Shown here piece by piece: positions 7,748 to 18,791 of a DNA stretch of 64,000 nt (position 1 is its first letter; every line of letters begins with the position of its first letter). The DNA comes from Bacteroidota bacterium. Its GTDB lineage: Bacteria > Bacteroidota > Bacteroidia > Chitinophagales > Chitinophagaceae. The notes below the pieces were generated by a model. It was not told the DNA's origin, searched no databases, and worked only from the letters and a program-made list of their open reading frames with translations. A program made the translations under genes and the position numbers. The stretch lies in the NCBI GenBank assembly GCA_028876495.1, contig JAGWRO010000041.1, forward strand, positions 62,001-126,000. Direction: 5' to 3'.

Positions 7748-9955
7748 ATGGAAATAACATTTGAAATGGCTGAAAAGCTCGGGCTTAAAAAAGATGAATT
7801 TGAAAAGATAGTCGAGATACTTGGCCGTGTACCGAATTTTACTGAACTGAGCGCTTACTCAGTAATGTGGAGCGAACATTGTAGTTATAAAAACTCTATC
7901 AAATGGTTAAAAACCTTGCCCCGGGAAGGTTCAAGACTTTTAGTAAAAGCCGGCGATGAAAACGCTGGGTTAATGGATATTGGTGACGGTCTTGGCGTAG
8001 TTTTTAAAATTGAAAGCCATAATCATCCTTCAGCAATTGAACCTTTCCAGGGAGCTGCAACAGGCGTTGGCGGTATTCATCGTGATATTTTTACTATGGG
8101 CGCAAGACCCATCGCTACTTTAAATTCTCTCCGCTTTGGTAATATCGAAAATGAAAAAACGCAACATTTATTAAGTGGCGTTGTTAGCGGCATTGGTCAT
8201 TATGGGAATTGTTTTGGCGTACCCACAGTTGGGGGCGAAATTTATTTTGAAGAATGTTATCATACCAATCCATTGGTAAATGCAATGAGCGCCGGTGTAG
8301 TACGTTTAGGTGAAACCGTAAGTGCAACAGCAACAGGCAAAGGAAACCCGGTTTTCATTGCAGGTAGTGCAACTGGAAAAGATGGAATGGGAGGCGCGGC
8401 TTTTGCATCGGCTGATATAACCGAAAGTAGCGCTGAAGACCTTCCGGCGGTGCAGGTAGGCGACCCTTTCCAGGAAAAAAAATTACTGGAGGCTTGTATT
8501 GAAGTCATTGCAACCGGTGCTGTTGTCGGGATGCAGGATATGGGTGCAGCGGGTATTATTTGCTCAACTGCTGAAACCAGCGCCAAAGGCGGTGTAGGAA
8601 TGAAAATTCATTTGGAAAATGTTCCAACCCGGCAAAGCAACATGAAAGCCTGGGAGTTGTTGTTAAGTGAGAGCCAGGAAAGAATGTTATTAACCGTAGA
8701 GAAAGGTAGGGAAAAGGATGTTATCGAAATATTTGAAAAGTGGGATCTTCCGTGTAAGCAAATTGGAGAAGTTACCGATGGTGAAATGCTTCGTTTTTAT
8801 ATGAATGACGAATTGGAAGCTGAGATACCTGCAGAAAGTTTGGTATTGGGTGGTGGTGCTCCTGTTTATGAAAGAGAATACAGGCAACCTAAATATTTTG
8901 AAAAAATAAAAGCTTTTGATGCCTCTAAAATTCCTGTTCCGGAAAATATTAAATGGGTTGCTGAAAAATTAATTTCATTGCCTTCAATTGCTTCCAAGAA
9001 ATGGATTTATGAACAGTACGATAGTATGGTGGGCACAGCCAATCTGAACACCAACGCACCTTCAGACGCTTCAGTAGTTGCCGTAAAAGGAACCAAAAAA
9101 GCCCTGGCGCTCACCACTGATTGTAATAGTTTGTATGTTTTTGCTGATCCTTTTATAGGCTGTATGATTGCGGTAAGTGAAGCGGCAAGAAATATTGTTT
9201 GTAGTGGCGGACTACCTTTGGGTGTAACCAACTGCTTAAACTTTGGAAACCCTTATGACCCTGAAGTGTATTACCAGTTTGTGGAAAGTATTAAAGGGAT
9301 GTCGAAAGCTTGTTTAAAATTTGATACCCCCGTTACCGGAGGTAACGTTAGCTTTTATAATCAATCTCCTTCAGGGCCGGTTTATCCTACTCCTGTAATT
9401 GGAATGGTAGGATTGCTTGAAGATTTTGAAAATAAGATGACTCTTTATTTTAAAAATGAAGGTGATGTTATTTATTTATTGGGAAAAAATATTGAAGACC
9501 TTAATTGTTCAGAATATTTGCATAAAGTATGTAAGGAAGAATATTCCCCTGCTCCTTATTTTAATCTTGAAGAAGAATTTCGTTTACACGAAACCGTTAG
9601 TTCTTTAATCAGGAATAAAATGATTGTATCCGCTCATGATATTTCAGAAGGTGGCCTGTTTGTAACGTTGGCTGAAAGCGCTTTTTCCAATGATCTTGGA
9701 TTTACAGTAAACCAACAAAAAAAGGAAATTCGTAAAGACGCTTATTGGTTTGGCGAAGCACAGGGAAGAGTAGTGGTAACCATTAGTGCTGAAAAAGTTA
9801 ATGAATTTGAAGGTACTTTAGGTATTCCGTTTGAAAAATTAGGAACCGTTACAGCTGGCGAAATAACTGTTGATGGTGAAAACTGGGGAAATATTAGTGA
9901 TTGGAAAATGAAGTACGATAATGCGATCGGCAATTATTTAAAAACCGGATTATAG
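7748..9955 (+). CDS. purL: Phosphoribosylformylglycinamidine synthase subunit PurL
   Basis: Fourth step of purine synthesis: FGAR to FGAM using ATP and glutamine-derived ammonia. At 735 residues it is the small PurL that works with PurS and PurQ, not the fused enzyme of about 1300 residues; no purS or purQ is in the window. The signature VFKIESHNHPSAIEPFQGAATGVGGIHRDIFTMGARP is present near residue 90, and the second AIRS-like half has VTGGNVSFYNQS and SAHDISEGGL. It is followed 23 bases later by hldD, so the two are probably co-transcribed. Confidence 0.95.
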   Translation: MEITFEMAEKLGLKKDEFEKIVEILGRVPNFTELSAYSVMWSEHCSYKNSIKWLKTLPREGSRLLVKAGDENAGLMDIGDGLGVVFKIESHNHPSAIEPFQGAATGVGGIHRDIFTMGARPIATLNSLRFGNIENEKTQHLLSGVVSGIGHYGNCFGVPTVGGEIYFEECYHTNPLVNAMSAGVVRLGETVSATATGKGNPVFIAGSATGKDGMGGAAFASADITESSAEDLPAVQVGDPFQEKKLLEACIEVIATGAVVGMQDMGAAGIICSTAETSAKGGVGMKIHLENVPTRQSNMKAWELLLSESQERMLLTVEKGREKDVIEIFEKWDLPCKQIGEVTDGEMLRFYMNDELEAEIPAESLVLGGGAPVYEREYRQPKYFEKIKAFDASKIPVPENIKWVAEKLISLPSIASKKWIYEQYDSMVGTANLNTNAPSDASVVAVKGTKKALALTTDCNSLYVFADPFIGCMIAVSEAARNIVCSGGLPLGVTNCLNFGNPYDPEVYYQFVESIKGMSKACLKFDTPVTGGNVSFYNQSPSGPVYPTPVIGMVGLLEDFENKMTLYFKNEGDVIYLLGKNIEDLNCSEYLHKVCKEEYSPAPYFNLEEEFRLHETVSSLIRNKMIVSAHDISEGGLFVTLAESAFSNDLGFTVNQQKKEIRKDAYWFGEAQGRVVVTISAEKVNEFEGTLGIPFEKLGTVTAGEITVDGENWGNISDWKMKYDNAIGNYLKTGL

Positions 9956-9978
9956 AAAATATTTTGCACGAATAAATT

Positions 9979-10977
9979 ATGGATACAGCATCAAATATAG
10001 TGGTTACAGGAGCTGCGGGTTTTATAGGAAGTTGCCTCGTTGGTTTTTTAAATGATAAAGGGTACAAAAATCTAATCTTAGTTGATGATTTTTCACATGA
10101 AAAAAAAGAACCGAATTTAAAAGGAAAAACTTTATTGGAAAAAGTTGAAAGAGAAGCCTTTTTTGATTGGCTGGAAATGGAAAAACCTCAAATTGATTTT
10201 GTATATCACATTGGTGCAAGAACGGATACTACTGAATTTGATTACTCTGTTCACGAACATTTGAACGTAACGTATTCTAAAATGATCTGGCGCTATTGTG
10301 CGCAGTATCACATTCCTCTGGTTTATGCTTCTTCTGCTGCAACCTATGGTGCCGGAGAGTTGGGCTACAAAGATGATGAAGCGCTTATTGATGATTTGAA
10401 ACCATTGAACCCATACGGTATTTCCAAAAACGAATTTGATAAGTGGGTTTTGAAACAAAAATATTTTCCGCCTGCATGGGCCGGATTAAAATTTTTTAAT
10501 GTTTACGGGCCTAATGAATATCATAAAGCAAGAATGGCAAGTGTCATTTTTCATTCTTACAACCAGATCATTAAAAATGGTTTTGTAAAACTTTTTAAAT
10601 CGCATAAAAAAGATTTTAATGATGGTGAACAATTAAGAGATTTTATTTACGTAAAAGATGTATTACAAATCTGTTTTTGGTTTTTGGAATGCTGGCAAAA
10701 AGATCCACAAACATTTATTTCCGGTATCTATAATGTAGGAACTGGACAAGCACGAACTTTCAATGACCTCGTAAACGCGACTTTTTCAGCTTTGGATAAA
10801 CCGGCTCAAATTGAATACATTGATATGCCCGAAGACATACGCGAAACCTATCAGTATTTTACAGAAGCAGAGATGGGTAAGATACGCTCAGCAGGTTACG
10901 CTCAGCCATTTTACTCTTTGGAAAATGGAGTCGAAGATTACATAAGAAATTATCTTTCAGAAGGAGAATATTATTAA
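9979..10977 (+). CDS. hldD: ADP-L-glycero-D-manno-heptose 6-epimerase
   Basis: Converts ADP-D-glycero- to ADP-L-glycero-manno-heptose for the lipopolysaccharide inner core. 332 residues of the extended SDR fold: the nucleotide-binding TGAAGFIGSCL at residues 10-20, LVDDFS, HIGARTDTTEFD (a heptose epimerase hallmark), SSAATYG and the catalytic YGISK. The C-terminal substrate part has QLRDFIYVKDV. It pairs functionally with kdsA downstream, both serving LPS core synthesis. Confidence 0.92.
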   Translation: MDTASNIVVTGAAGFIGSCLVGFLNDKGYKNLILVDDFSHEKKEPNLKGKTLLEKVEREAFFDWLEMEKPQIDFVYHIGARTDTTEFDYSVHEHLNVTYSKMIWRYCAQYHIPLVYASSAATYGAGELGYKDDEALIDDLKPLNPYGISKNEFDKWVLKQKYFPPAWAGLKFFNVYGPNEYHKARMASVIFHSYNQIIKNGFVKLFKSHKKDFNDGEQLRDFIYVKDVLQICFWFLECWQKDPQTFISGIYNVGTGQARTFNDLVNATFSALDKPAQIEYIDMPEDIRETYQYFTEAEMGKIRSAGYAQPFYSLENGVEDYIRNYLSEGEYY

Positions 10978-11136
10978 CCTGATCTGCTTTTTAAAAACAA
11001 GAATTCGGGCCTTTTGTTGGTTCACTATAAAGTAAGATGCCAAGGGATTTTATTTAAAGAAAGCCGGCTTTTTATACCGATTTACTAATTTTTTCCACAA
11101 ATTTGTTTATAACTTTTCCGGCTTAAATATTAGGTG

Positions 11137-11144
11137 TAAGTTTG
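11137..11144 (+). promoter_or_regulatory. -7 promoter element for pyrG
   Basis: TAAGTTTG about 130 bases before the pyrG start. The leader between them contains an imperfect inverted pair tgacc (11148-11152) and ggtca (11184-11188). I see no known regulatory RNA there. Confidence 0.4.
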
Positions 11145-11222
11145 CATGACCTCACGGATTTTTCTATTCGTTTTCTTTCCTGCGGTCAGCTTTTTTCATT
11201 TTCTTTCATGGCAACAATTTGA

Positions 11223-12917
<1,695 letters not shown>

Positions 12918-12995
12918 TATAAGTATTGCCCTCATAATTAACACTTTTCTTTTCCAATTCATTAAACCGGACAGGCGTAAATTACGTCTATAATG

Positions 12996-13003
12996 TATCT
13001 TTG
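12996..13003 (+). promoter_or_regulatory. -7 promoter element for the lolA-like gene
   Basis: TATCTTTG, 32 bases before the start codon, fits TAnnTTTG. An inverted repeat gcgtaaattacgt lies just upstream (12974-12986) and could be an operator. Confidence 0.45.
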
Positions 13004-13034
13004 GCACCTTTATGTATTGTATAAATAATTTATA

Positions 13035-13697
13035 ATGATGAAAATATTACTTATTGGATTTCTCACTTTTTGTGCTTCCAGTGCCTTTTCCCAAAACAAC
13101 CAATTGGGAGTGAGTGACCCTGATGCTAAAGTTATTTTAGATAACGTAAGTGCAAAATTTAAAACCTACAAAACCGTTACAGCAGATTTTACTTTAAGTA
13201 TTACCAATGCAACTGGAAAAGTGGAAGGCACCAAAAAAGGGATTGTGTACATGAAGGGTTCAAAATACCGTGTAAATATTTCAGGGCAGCAAATCTACAG
13301 TGATGGCGACAATATCTGGACGTACGACAAATCTGCAAATGAAGTTCAACTTACTAAATTTGATCCTTCTGCAAATACCATTACCCCTCAAAAAATGTTT
13401 ACTAATTTCTATGATAAAGATTTTTTATACAAACTTAATGGGGAGAAAAAAGAAGGTAATAAGATGGTACAGGAAATTGAATTAACTCCGGTAGATAAAA
13501 CCAAAACTTTTTTTAAAGTCTTGGTAAATGTAGATAAAGCGACAAAAAATATTATATCCAGTAAAGTATTTGAAAAAAATGGGGACCGTTATATTTATAC
13601 TATTAACTTAATGAAACCAAATACCAACCTTCCTGATTCCTTATTTACTTTCGATGCAAAAAAATATCCCAATGTAGAGGTGGTGGATTTGAGATAA
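13035..13697 (+). CDS. LolA-like outer membrane lipoprotein carrier
   Basis: 220 residues with a signal peptide (cleavage after SAFS, about residue 19). The pattern DPDAKVILDNVSAKFKTYKTVTADFTLSITNATGK, then GIVYMKGSKYRVNISGQQIYSDGDNIWTYDKSANEV, is the usual LolA fold start, with the hydrophobic half-barrel that binds lipoprotein acyl chains in the periplasm. Bacteroidota LolA proteins diverge from the proteobacterial one, so the carrier function is by family only. Confidence 0.85.
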   Translation: MMKILLIGFLTFCASSAFSQNNQLGVSDPDAKVILDNVSAKFKTYKTVTADFTLSITNATGKVEGTKKGIVYMKGSKYRVNISGQQIYSDGDNIWTYDKSANEVQLTKFDPSANTITPQKMFTNFYDKDFLYKLNGEKKEGNKMVQEIELTPVDKTKTFFKVLVNVDKATKNIISSKVFEKNGDRYIYTINLMKPNTNLPDSLFTFDAKKYPNVEVVDLR

Positions 13698-13720
13698 ATT
13701 ATTTTTCATTATTGTTTGTT

Positions 13721-13750
13721 AAAAAAGCGCTGAATTTGAAGCGCTTTTTT
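13721..13750. terminator. Bidirectional terminator between lolA-like and ubiX-like genes
   Basis: Perfect arms aaaaaagcgct (13721-13731) and agcgctttttt (13740-13750) with an 8-base loop give a U-run on either strand, so the hairpin serves the two convergent genes. Its right edge touches the ubiX-like stop codon. Confidence 0.8.
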
Positions 13751-14307
13751 TATTGAGGCCAGCTATAAGAATCAATTTTTAATCCTGCCAGGTGAATTAC
13801 CCGGTCTATCACTGTAGATACCGCTTCTTCTATAGTTTGAGGTTTACTGTAAAAGGAAGGGGAGGCAGGGCAAATAATTCCACCTGCTTGTGTAATAGTT
13901 TCCATATTTCTAAGGTGAATTAAGTTATAAGGAGTTTCTCTCACTACGCAAATCAACTTTCTTCTTTCTTTTAAAATAACATCTGCCGCCCTGGAAATCA
14001 AATCGTTAGAAATCCCGGAAGCTATACGTGCAATTGTTCCCATACTGCATGGAACAATGATCATGATATTAAAATTAGCCGAGCCGGATGCAAAGGGAGC
14101 CATAAAATCATTTTTGCCAAAATAGGTTGCGTCATAATTATTATAGTCATTTTTACCAATTTCAGTTTGCCAAACAATTTTGGCATTATCTGTGATAACT
14201 ATATTTAGATCCGACCACTGTGATTTAATTACAGCAAGCTTATCTAATAACAATTTTGCATAAATAGAACCACTGGCTCCGGATATAGCAACGATTATTT
14301 TATTCAT
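13750..14307 (-). CDS. ubiX: UbiX-family flavin prenyltransferase
   Basis: Attaches a dimethylallyl group to FMN to make the prenyl-FMN cofactor used by UbiD-type decarboxylases. About 185 residues. The N-terminal IIVAISGASGSIYAKLLLDKL is the flavin-binding start, followed by FASGSANFNIMIIVPCSMGTIARIASGISNDLISRAADVILKERRKLI, a strong UbiX pattern, and RETPYNLIHLRNM. I chose the ATG at 14307 (MNKIIVAIS); 14 further codons are open but the family starts here. No ubiD partner is in the window. Confidence 0.9.
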   Translation of the reverse strand: MNKIIVAISGASGSIYAKLLLDKLAVIKSQWSDLNIVITDNAKIVWQTEIGKNDYNNYDATYFGKNDFMAPFASGSANFNIMIIVPCSMGTIARIASGISNDLISRAADVILKERRKLICVVRETPYNLIHLRNMETITQAGGIICPASPSFYSKPQTIEEAVSTVIDRVIHLAGLKIDSYSWPQ

Positions 14308-14379
14308 TAAAAGTGATTTAGGTTTAAAATTTTTTTTAAGGAAAATCAAATAAAAATTAATAAGGCTCGTTTAAGAAAC

Positions 14380-14910
14380 ATGGAAAAAAAAGTAGTATTT
14401 GCTTTTATTGCCTGCGTATTTGTTTTTTCTTTTGCCAAAGTTAAACCAACTGAAAAAGAAAAAATAAATTGGTTGACTATGGATGAAGTTAACGCGAAAA
14501 TGAAAACTGATCCAAAACCGGTATTAATTGATATTTATACAACATGGTGTTATTGGTGTAAAGTAATGGAGAAAAGAACCTATTCAAATTCTAAAGTTGT
14601 CTCTTACATCAATCAACATTTTTATGCGGTAAAAATGAATGCAGAAACAAAGGAACCGGTAATTTGGAATAATAAAAATTATAATTATAATGAGGCAAAT
14701 AAAGTAAACGATTTTGCGTTATATGCCACACAGGGTCAATTGGCTTTTCCGAACACGGTCATTTTTCCAGAAATTCAGGAAACTACGGCAGCGATTCCCG
14801 GATTTATGGAACCCAAAGAAATAGAAGTAATTCTAAAGTATTTTGGAGAAGGATATTATAAAACACAGAATTTCAACGAATATTCTGCAAATTTTAAAGC
14901 AAAATGGTGA
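14380..14910 (+). CDS. Exported thioredoxin-fold protein
   Basis: 176 residues. An N-terminal hydrophobic segment (FAFIACVFVFSF) acts as a signal or anchor, so it works outside the cytoplasm. The thioredoxin fold has the active site TTWCYWCKVM with cysteines at about 57 and 60, then FALYATQGQLAFPNTVIFPE containing the expected cis-proline. It resembles the thioredoxin_7/DUF255-like group, in which C-x-x-C is preceded by Trp. The substrate is unknown. Its transcript would run into the duplicated hairpin element downstream. Confidence 0.85.
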   Translation: MEKKVVFAFIACVFVFSFAKVKPTEKEKINWLTMDEVNAKMKTDPKPVLIDIYTTWCYWCKVMEKRTYSNSKVVSYINQHFYAVKMNAETKEPVIWNNKNYNYNEANKVNDFALYATQGQLAFPNTVIFPEIQETTAAIPGFMEPKEIEVILKYFGEGYYKTQNFNEYSANFKAKW

Positions 14911-14921
14911 AAACCATTTCG

Positions 14922-15013
14922 AAAATATAAAAAACTACGTAAGTAGTTTAAACTCGGTTTTTCATAGGATATTGGATTATAACAGGGGTGGATTTCCATC
15001 CGGCCCCTTTTTT
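14922..15013. repeat. 92-bp hairpin element, copy 1
   Basis: Matches 15130-15221 with only 3 mismatches over 92 bases, at a fixed offset of 208. It contains a short inverted pair aactac/gtagtt (14933-14948) at the left, a conserved middle (cggtttttcataggatattg) and, at the right, a hairpin ggggtggat/atccggcccc followed by eight T. On the plus strand the right hairpin looks like a terminator; on the minus strand the left hairpin is followed by a U-rich run. It may be a small RNA gene, a bidirectional terminator or a MITE-like repeat. Confidence 0.75.
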
Positions 15014-15129
15014 TTATTTCTTTTGAAAAATAAATTAAACCAATGCAACGTTTTAAAGTCAAAAGCGGTCTAAGAAACAAAGCAGAAGTGATAATAGAAC
15101 TTAAATATTAATATATAAGCGAAAGCTTC

Positions 15130-15221
15130 AAAATATAAAAAACTACATAAGTAGTTTAAACTCGGTTTTTCATAGGATATTGGATTATAACAGGGGTGGA
15201 TTTTTATCCGGCCCCTTTTTT
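15130..15221. repeat. 92-bp hairpin element, copy 2
   Basis: Second copy of the element at 14922-15013. The three differences are one base in the loop of the left hairpin (g to a, 15147) and two in the loop of the right hairpin (cc to tt, 15204-15205); the stems are intact in both copies. It ends with six T, 54 bases before the kdsA stop codon. Confidence 0.75.
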
Positions 15222-15275
15222 ATTTTATCGTTTCCAGTAAACCTACAAATTATTAAAATTCTTATTTTAAAATTT

Positions 15276-16097
15276 CTATTGCAGTGACTTCCTTATTTTT
15301 ACTAATTTAATAAGAAGTTCTTCAAGAAGATCAAGTCTCAACATATTTGCCCCATCACTTTTCGCAACAGCAGGATTTGGATGTGTTTCTATGAACAAGC
15401 CGTCAGCACCCACAGCAATCGCTGCTTTTGCTATTGTTTCGATCATTTCGGGATTGCCACCGGTTACTCCACTGGTTTGGTTAGGCTGTTGCAGGCTGTG
15501 AGTACAATCCATTATCACGGGAACTTCATGGTTCTTCATGATGGGAATATTTCTATAATCAACGATCAGATCATTATAGCCAAAAGTATTTCCTCTTTCA
15601 GTAAGCATCGCTTTTTTATTACCAGCTTTTTCAATTTTTTCTATAGCAAATTTCATTGACTCGCCATTTACAAATTGTCCTTTTTTTACATTGACGATCT
15701 TTCCTGTTTCTGCTGCTGCTATTAAAAGATCTGTTTGCCTGCAAAGAAAAGCGGGTATTTGCAGTGCATCTACATATTTAGCCGCCATCGCAGCTTCTTC
15801 ATGAGCGTGGATATCGGTAATAGTTGGCAATGAAAAATGCTTTCCAACTTTTGCGACCATTTGTAAGGCTTCTTCATCGCCCAAACCAGTGAATGACGAA
15901 GCGCTTGTACGGTTGGCTTTCCTGTAAGAAGATTTAAAGATGTAAGCAATCCGCAATCTTTTACAAATGCCGGCAACCTTTTCGGCTACTTCAAAAATTA
16001 ATTCTTCACTTTCCACTACACATGGGCCCGCAATGAGAAAGAAATTGTTTTCGTCATATTCCTGGCCTGCAAAAAGTTGCTTTAAATAGTCTGTCAT
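15276..16097 (-). CDS. kdsA: KDO-8-phosphate synthase
   Basis: Condenses arabinose-5-phosphate and phosphoenolpyruvate to KDO-8-phosphate for lipid A/LPS core. 273 residues with the family marks FLIAGPCVVESEE, IFKSSYRKANRTS, PTITDIHAHEEA, MLTERGNTFGYNDLIVDYR, PVIMDCTHSLQQP and GLFIETHPNP. A TATCTTTG promoter element sits 20 bases upstream. It stands alone on the minus strand between plus-strand genes. Confidence 0.96.
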   Translation of the reverse strand: MTDYLKQLFAGQEYDENNFFLIAGPCVVESEELIFEVAEKVAGICKRLRIAYIFKSSYRKANRTSASSFTGLGDEEALQMVAKVGKHFSLPTITDIHAHEEAAMAAKYVDALQIPAFLCRQTDLLIAAAETGKIVNVKKGQFVNGESMKFAIEKIEKAGNKKAMLTERGNTFGYNDLIVDYRNIPIMKNHEVPVIMDCTHSLQQPNQTSGVTGGNPEMIETIAKAAIAVGADGLFIETHPNPAVAKSDGANMLRLDLLEELLIKLVKIRKSLQ

Positions 16098-16116
16098 ATT
16101 TATTTTCCTTTACCAT

Positions 16117-16124
16117 CAAAGATA
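16117..16124 (-). promoter_or_regulatory. -7 promoter element for kdsA
   Basis: TATCTTTG on the minus strand, 19 bases before the kdsA ATG, fits TAnnTTTG. Confidence 0.45.
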
Positions 16125-16244
16125 TTTGTTTAAAAGGTTTTTTATTAAAAGTGTTTTGTGTAAGTAATTAAAATAAATCAACTTTACTTTTACATCAAAG
16201 CCAATTTGCTTTCACTGAAGATTTTAGTAATCTATTTTTAAATT

Positions 16245-17552
16245 ATGCTACTTATCTATTTATATGAAAATTCGCCCAGGTGTCAATACGTTTTTGATCT
16301 GATTTTTAAAGAGGAATCGGGAATCGCATTTCAAACAACTTCAGATGTAAAGGAGTTTGAAGATTATAGCGGTCAAAAAATAAATTACTCAGGTACAAGA
16401 ATATCAAACGGTTTTTTCATAAAAGCATCTCCGCTTTTATTTGAAAATGAAATTAAAAAGCAGGAAATACAAGTTGCAGAAAAAAAAAATGTAAAAGTTT
16501 TATTCCCAAATGAAGAAGATGACCTTGGATTTGATATTTTCTCGGCAGTATTTTATTTGATTAGCCGTTATGAAGAATATCTTCCTTTTAGCGCTGATAA
16601 ATTCGGAAGATTTAAAGCCTCCGATACTTTGGCTTTTAAAAATGATTTTTTGCAAAAACCAATGGTGAATATTTGGATTGAGATCTTTAAAAAAACACTG
16701 AAAGATAAATTTGAGCAAATGGAATTCAACTCATCTGCTTTTACAGCCATCGTAACTTATGATATAGATGTGGCTTATAAATTTAAAGGCAGAAGTTTTG
16801 GAAGAACATTGGGTTCAGCTTTAAAAGACCTTTTGGGCTTTAATGTGCAAGACTTTAAAGAAAGAATACAAACGCTTTTGCAATCAAAAAAGGATCCGTG
16901 GGATGTATATGAAGATTTGGAAAAGATAATTTTACAAAATAAACTTTCTTCAATTTTCTTTTTTTTACTGGCTGATAAATCAGAGCACGACAGAAATCTT
17001 GACTATCAAAATCCGGCTATTAAAAAACTGGTTAACCAGGTTAAAACATTTAGTGAAATGGGGATTCACCCTTCTTTCCATACATCCTCTTTTCCTGAAA
17101 AGATTTTAATTGAGAAGGAAAGGCTTCAAAAATTATCAACTGAACAAATAAATAAAAGCCGCCAGCATTACCTAAAATTCAAATTGCCGGATACTTTCAA
17201 TACACTATTACAATCAGGAATTACAGAAGATTATTCAATGGGCTTTCCTGAAAGCCCCGGTTTTCGCGCCGGCATCTGCAAACCTTTTTATTTTTATGAT
17301 TTAAAAAATGAAAAAGCATCTTCCCTTAAAATTTTCCCGGTAACCTGTATGGATGCTACATTCATTTATTACCTTGAAAAATCACCTGAAAAATCTTTGA
17401 TGGAAATGCTGAATCTTATGAAAGAAGTAAAAAAAGTGAATGGCGTTTTTATTCCTATTTTTCATAACGATATTCTTGGTGGAAATGAAAAATGGAAGTC
17501 AGTTCATGATAAAGTTTTGCTTCAAATAAAATCCTATTTAAAAAGTGTTTAA
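16245..17552 (+). CDS. Polysaccharide deacetylase-family protein
   Basis: 435 residues. The N-terminal half resembles the DUF7033-type domain that precedes a NodB-like fold in Bacteroidota; it has FDIFSAVFYLISRYEEYLPF. The C-terminal half begins TAIVTYDIDVAYKFKGRS (metal-binding Asp pair of the NodB motif 1) and contains MGIHPSFHTSSF in place of the classical HSxxH. It probably removes N- or O-acetyl groups from a surface glycan. The next two genes, at 18 bases and without a gap respectively, are glycosyltransferases, so this is a small glycan operon. Confidence 0.75.
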   Translation: MLLIYLYENSPRCQYVFDLIFKEESGIAFQTTSDVKEFEDYSGQKINYSGTRISNGFFIKASPLLFENEIKKQEIQVAEKKNVKVLFPNEEDDLGFDIFSAVFYLISRYEEYLPFSADKFGRFKASDTLAFKNDFLQKPMVNIWIEIFKKTLKDKFEQMEFNSSAFTAIVTYDIDVAYKFKGRSFGRTLGSALKDLLGFNVQDFKERIQTLLQSKKDPWDVYEDLEKIILQNKLSSIFFFLLADKSEHDRNLDYQNPAIKKLVNQVKTFSEMGIHPSFHTSSFPEKILIEKERLQKLSTEQINKSRQHYLKFKLPDTFNTLLQSGITEDYSMGFPESPGFRAGICKPFYFYDLKNEKASSLKIFPVTCMDATFIYYLEKSPEKSLMEMLNLMKEVKKVNGVFIPIFHNDILGGNEKWKSVHDKVLLQIKSYLKSV

Positions 17553-17570
17553 AATCTTTCAGTATAATCA

Positions 17571-18683
17571 ATGCGTATAATTTTCACAGTCGCCAATGAA
17601 TTAAATCATGATCAGCGAATGATACGTATTTGTAATACTCTTTCTGCAGCCGGTCACCAGGTGATATTGATTGGAGTAAAATTTGGTGACTCGCCTTCTT
17701 TGGAAGAAAAAAAATATGAACAAAAAAGAGTAAAGGTTTTTCGTAAAAAAGGGTTCGGTTTTTATTTTGAATACAATATGAAACTTTTCTTTTTTCTTTT
17801 GTTGCAAAAGGCAGATATTTTTTGCTGTATTGATCTTGATACTATGCTGCCAGTTTACTTCATTTCAGTTTTAAAAAATAGAAAAAGAGTTTACGATGCA
17901 CATGAATATTTTTCTGAACAAAAAGAAATTTTAACCAGGCGGAATGTTTACCGTTTTTGGCATTTTATTGAAAAAAGATTGGTTCCAAAATTTCAAAACG
18001 GATATACCGTAAGTGAAGGGATTGCAAAAGAATTTAAGAAAAAGTATGGTGTAGATTACGCAGTGATCAGAAATATGCCTCTTCTGAAACCTTTAACTGG
18101 AGAACCTTCCAGTCAAAAAAATATTTTATACCGTGGAAGTGTAAATGAAGGAAGAGGTTTTGAATATTTAATTCCGGCTATGAAAAATGTTGATGCACAT
18201 TTATTCATTTACGGTGATGGCAACTTTTTAGCGCAAGCGAAATCTCTGGTTAAAGAGAATCAGTTAGACAATAAGATCTTTTTTAAAGGAAAGGTTTTAC
18301 CAAATGAATTGGATAAAATAACACGACAGTCATTTATCGGAATTAACCTGGTTGAACCAATTGGCGCCAACCAGGTTTTATCTTTGGCCAACAAATTTTT
18401 TGATTATATGCAAAATGGAATTCCGCAGGTAACGATGAATTTTCCTGAATATAAAAAGATAAATGAAGCGTTTGAAGTTGCAGTTTTAATCGATGAGTTG
18501 TCGGTGACTTCAATTGAAAAAGCATTAAACCGTTTACTCCAGGACGAAGAACTTTATTTTCGGTTAAAGCAAAATTGTCTGAAGGCTCGCGATGTTTATA
18601 ATTGGCAAAACGAAGAAATGAAATTGCTCGGATTTTACAACCAGTTCAATAAAATCAATACAGTGAACCAACAAATGAATTAA
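17571..18683 (+). CDS. Glycosyltransferase, GT-B fold
   Basis: 370 residues. The N-terminal donor-independent half opens MRIIFTVANELNHDQRMIRICNTLSAAGHQV, typical of GT4-like enzymes. The C-terminal half has NILYRGSVNEGRGFEYLIPAMK, LFIYGDGNFL and FKGKVLPNEL, the nucleotide-sugar-binding pattern. No membrane helix. The donor and acceptor cannot be told from sequence. Part of the deacetylase-glycosyltransferase set. Confidence 0.85.
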   Translation: MRIIFTVANELNHDQRMIRICNTLSAAGHQVILIGVKFGDSPSLEEKKYEQKRVKVFRKKGFGFYFEYNMKLFFFLLLQKADIFCCIDLDTMLPVYFISVLKNRKRVYDAHEYFSEQKEILTRRNVYRFWHFIEKRLVPKFQNGYTVSEGIAKEFKKKYGVDYAVIRNMPLLKPLTGEPSSQKNILYRGSVNEGRGFEYLIPAMKNVDAHLFIYGDGNFLAQAKSLVKENQLDNKIFFKGKVLPNELDKITRQSFIGINLVEPIGANQVLSLANKFFDYMQNGIPQVTMNFPEYKKINEAFEVAVLIDELSVTSIEKALNRLLQDEELYFRLKQNCLKARDVYNWQNEEMKLLGFYNQFNKINTVNQQMN

Positions 18684-18791
18684 TTTCCTATTTCACAATT
18701 AATCAATAACCAATTAACGAATAAACTAATTAACCCATCTCACCTCCATATTGTTTGCCTTGATGTTCCTTATCCTCCTGATTACGGTGGT

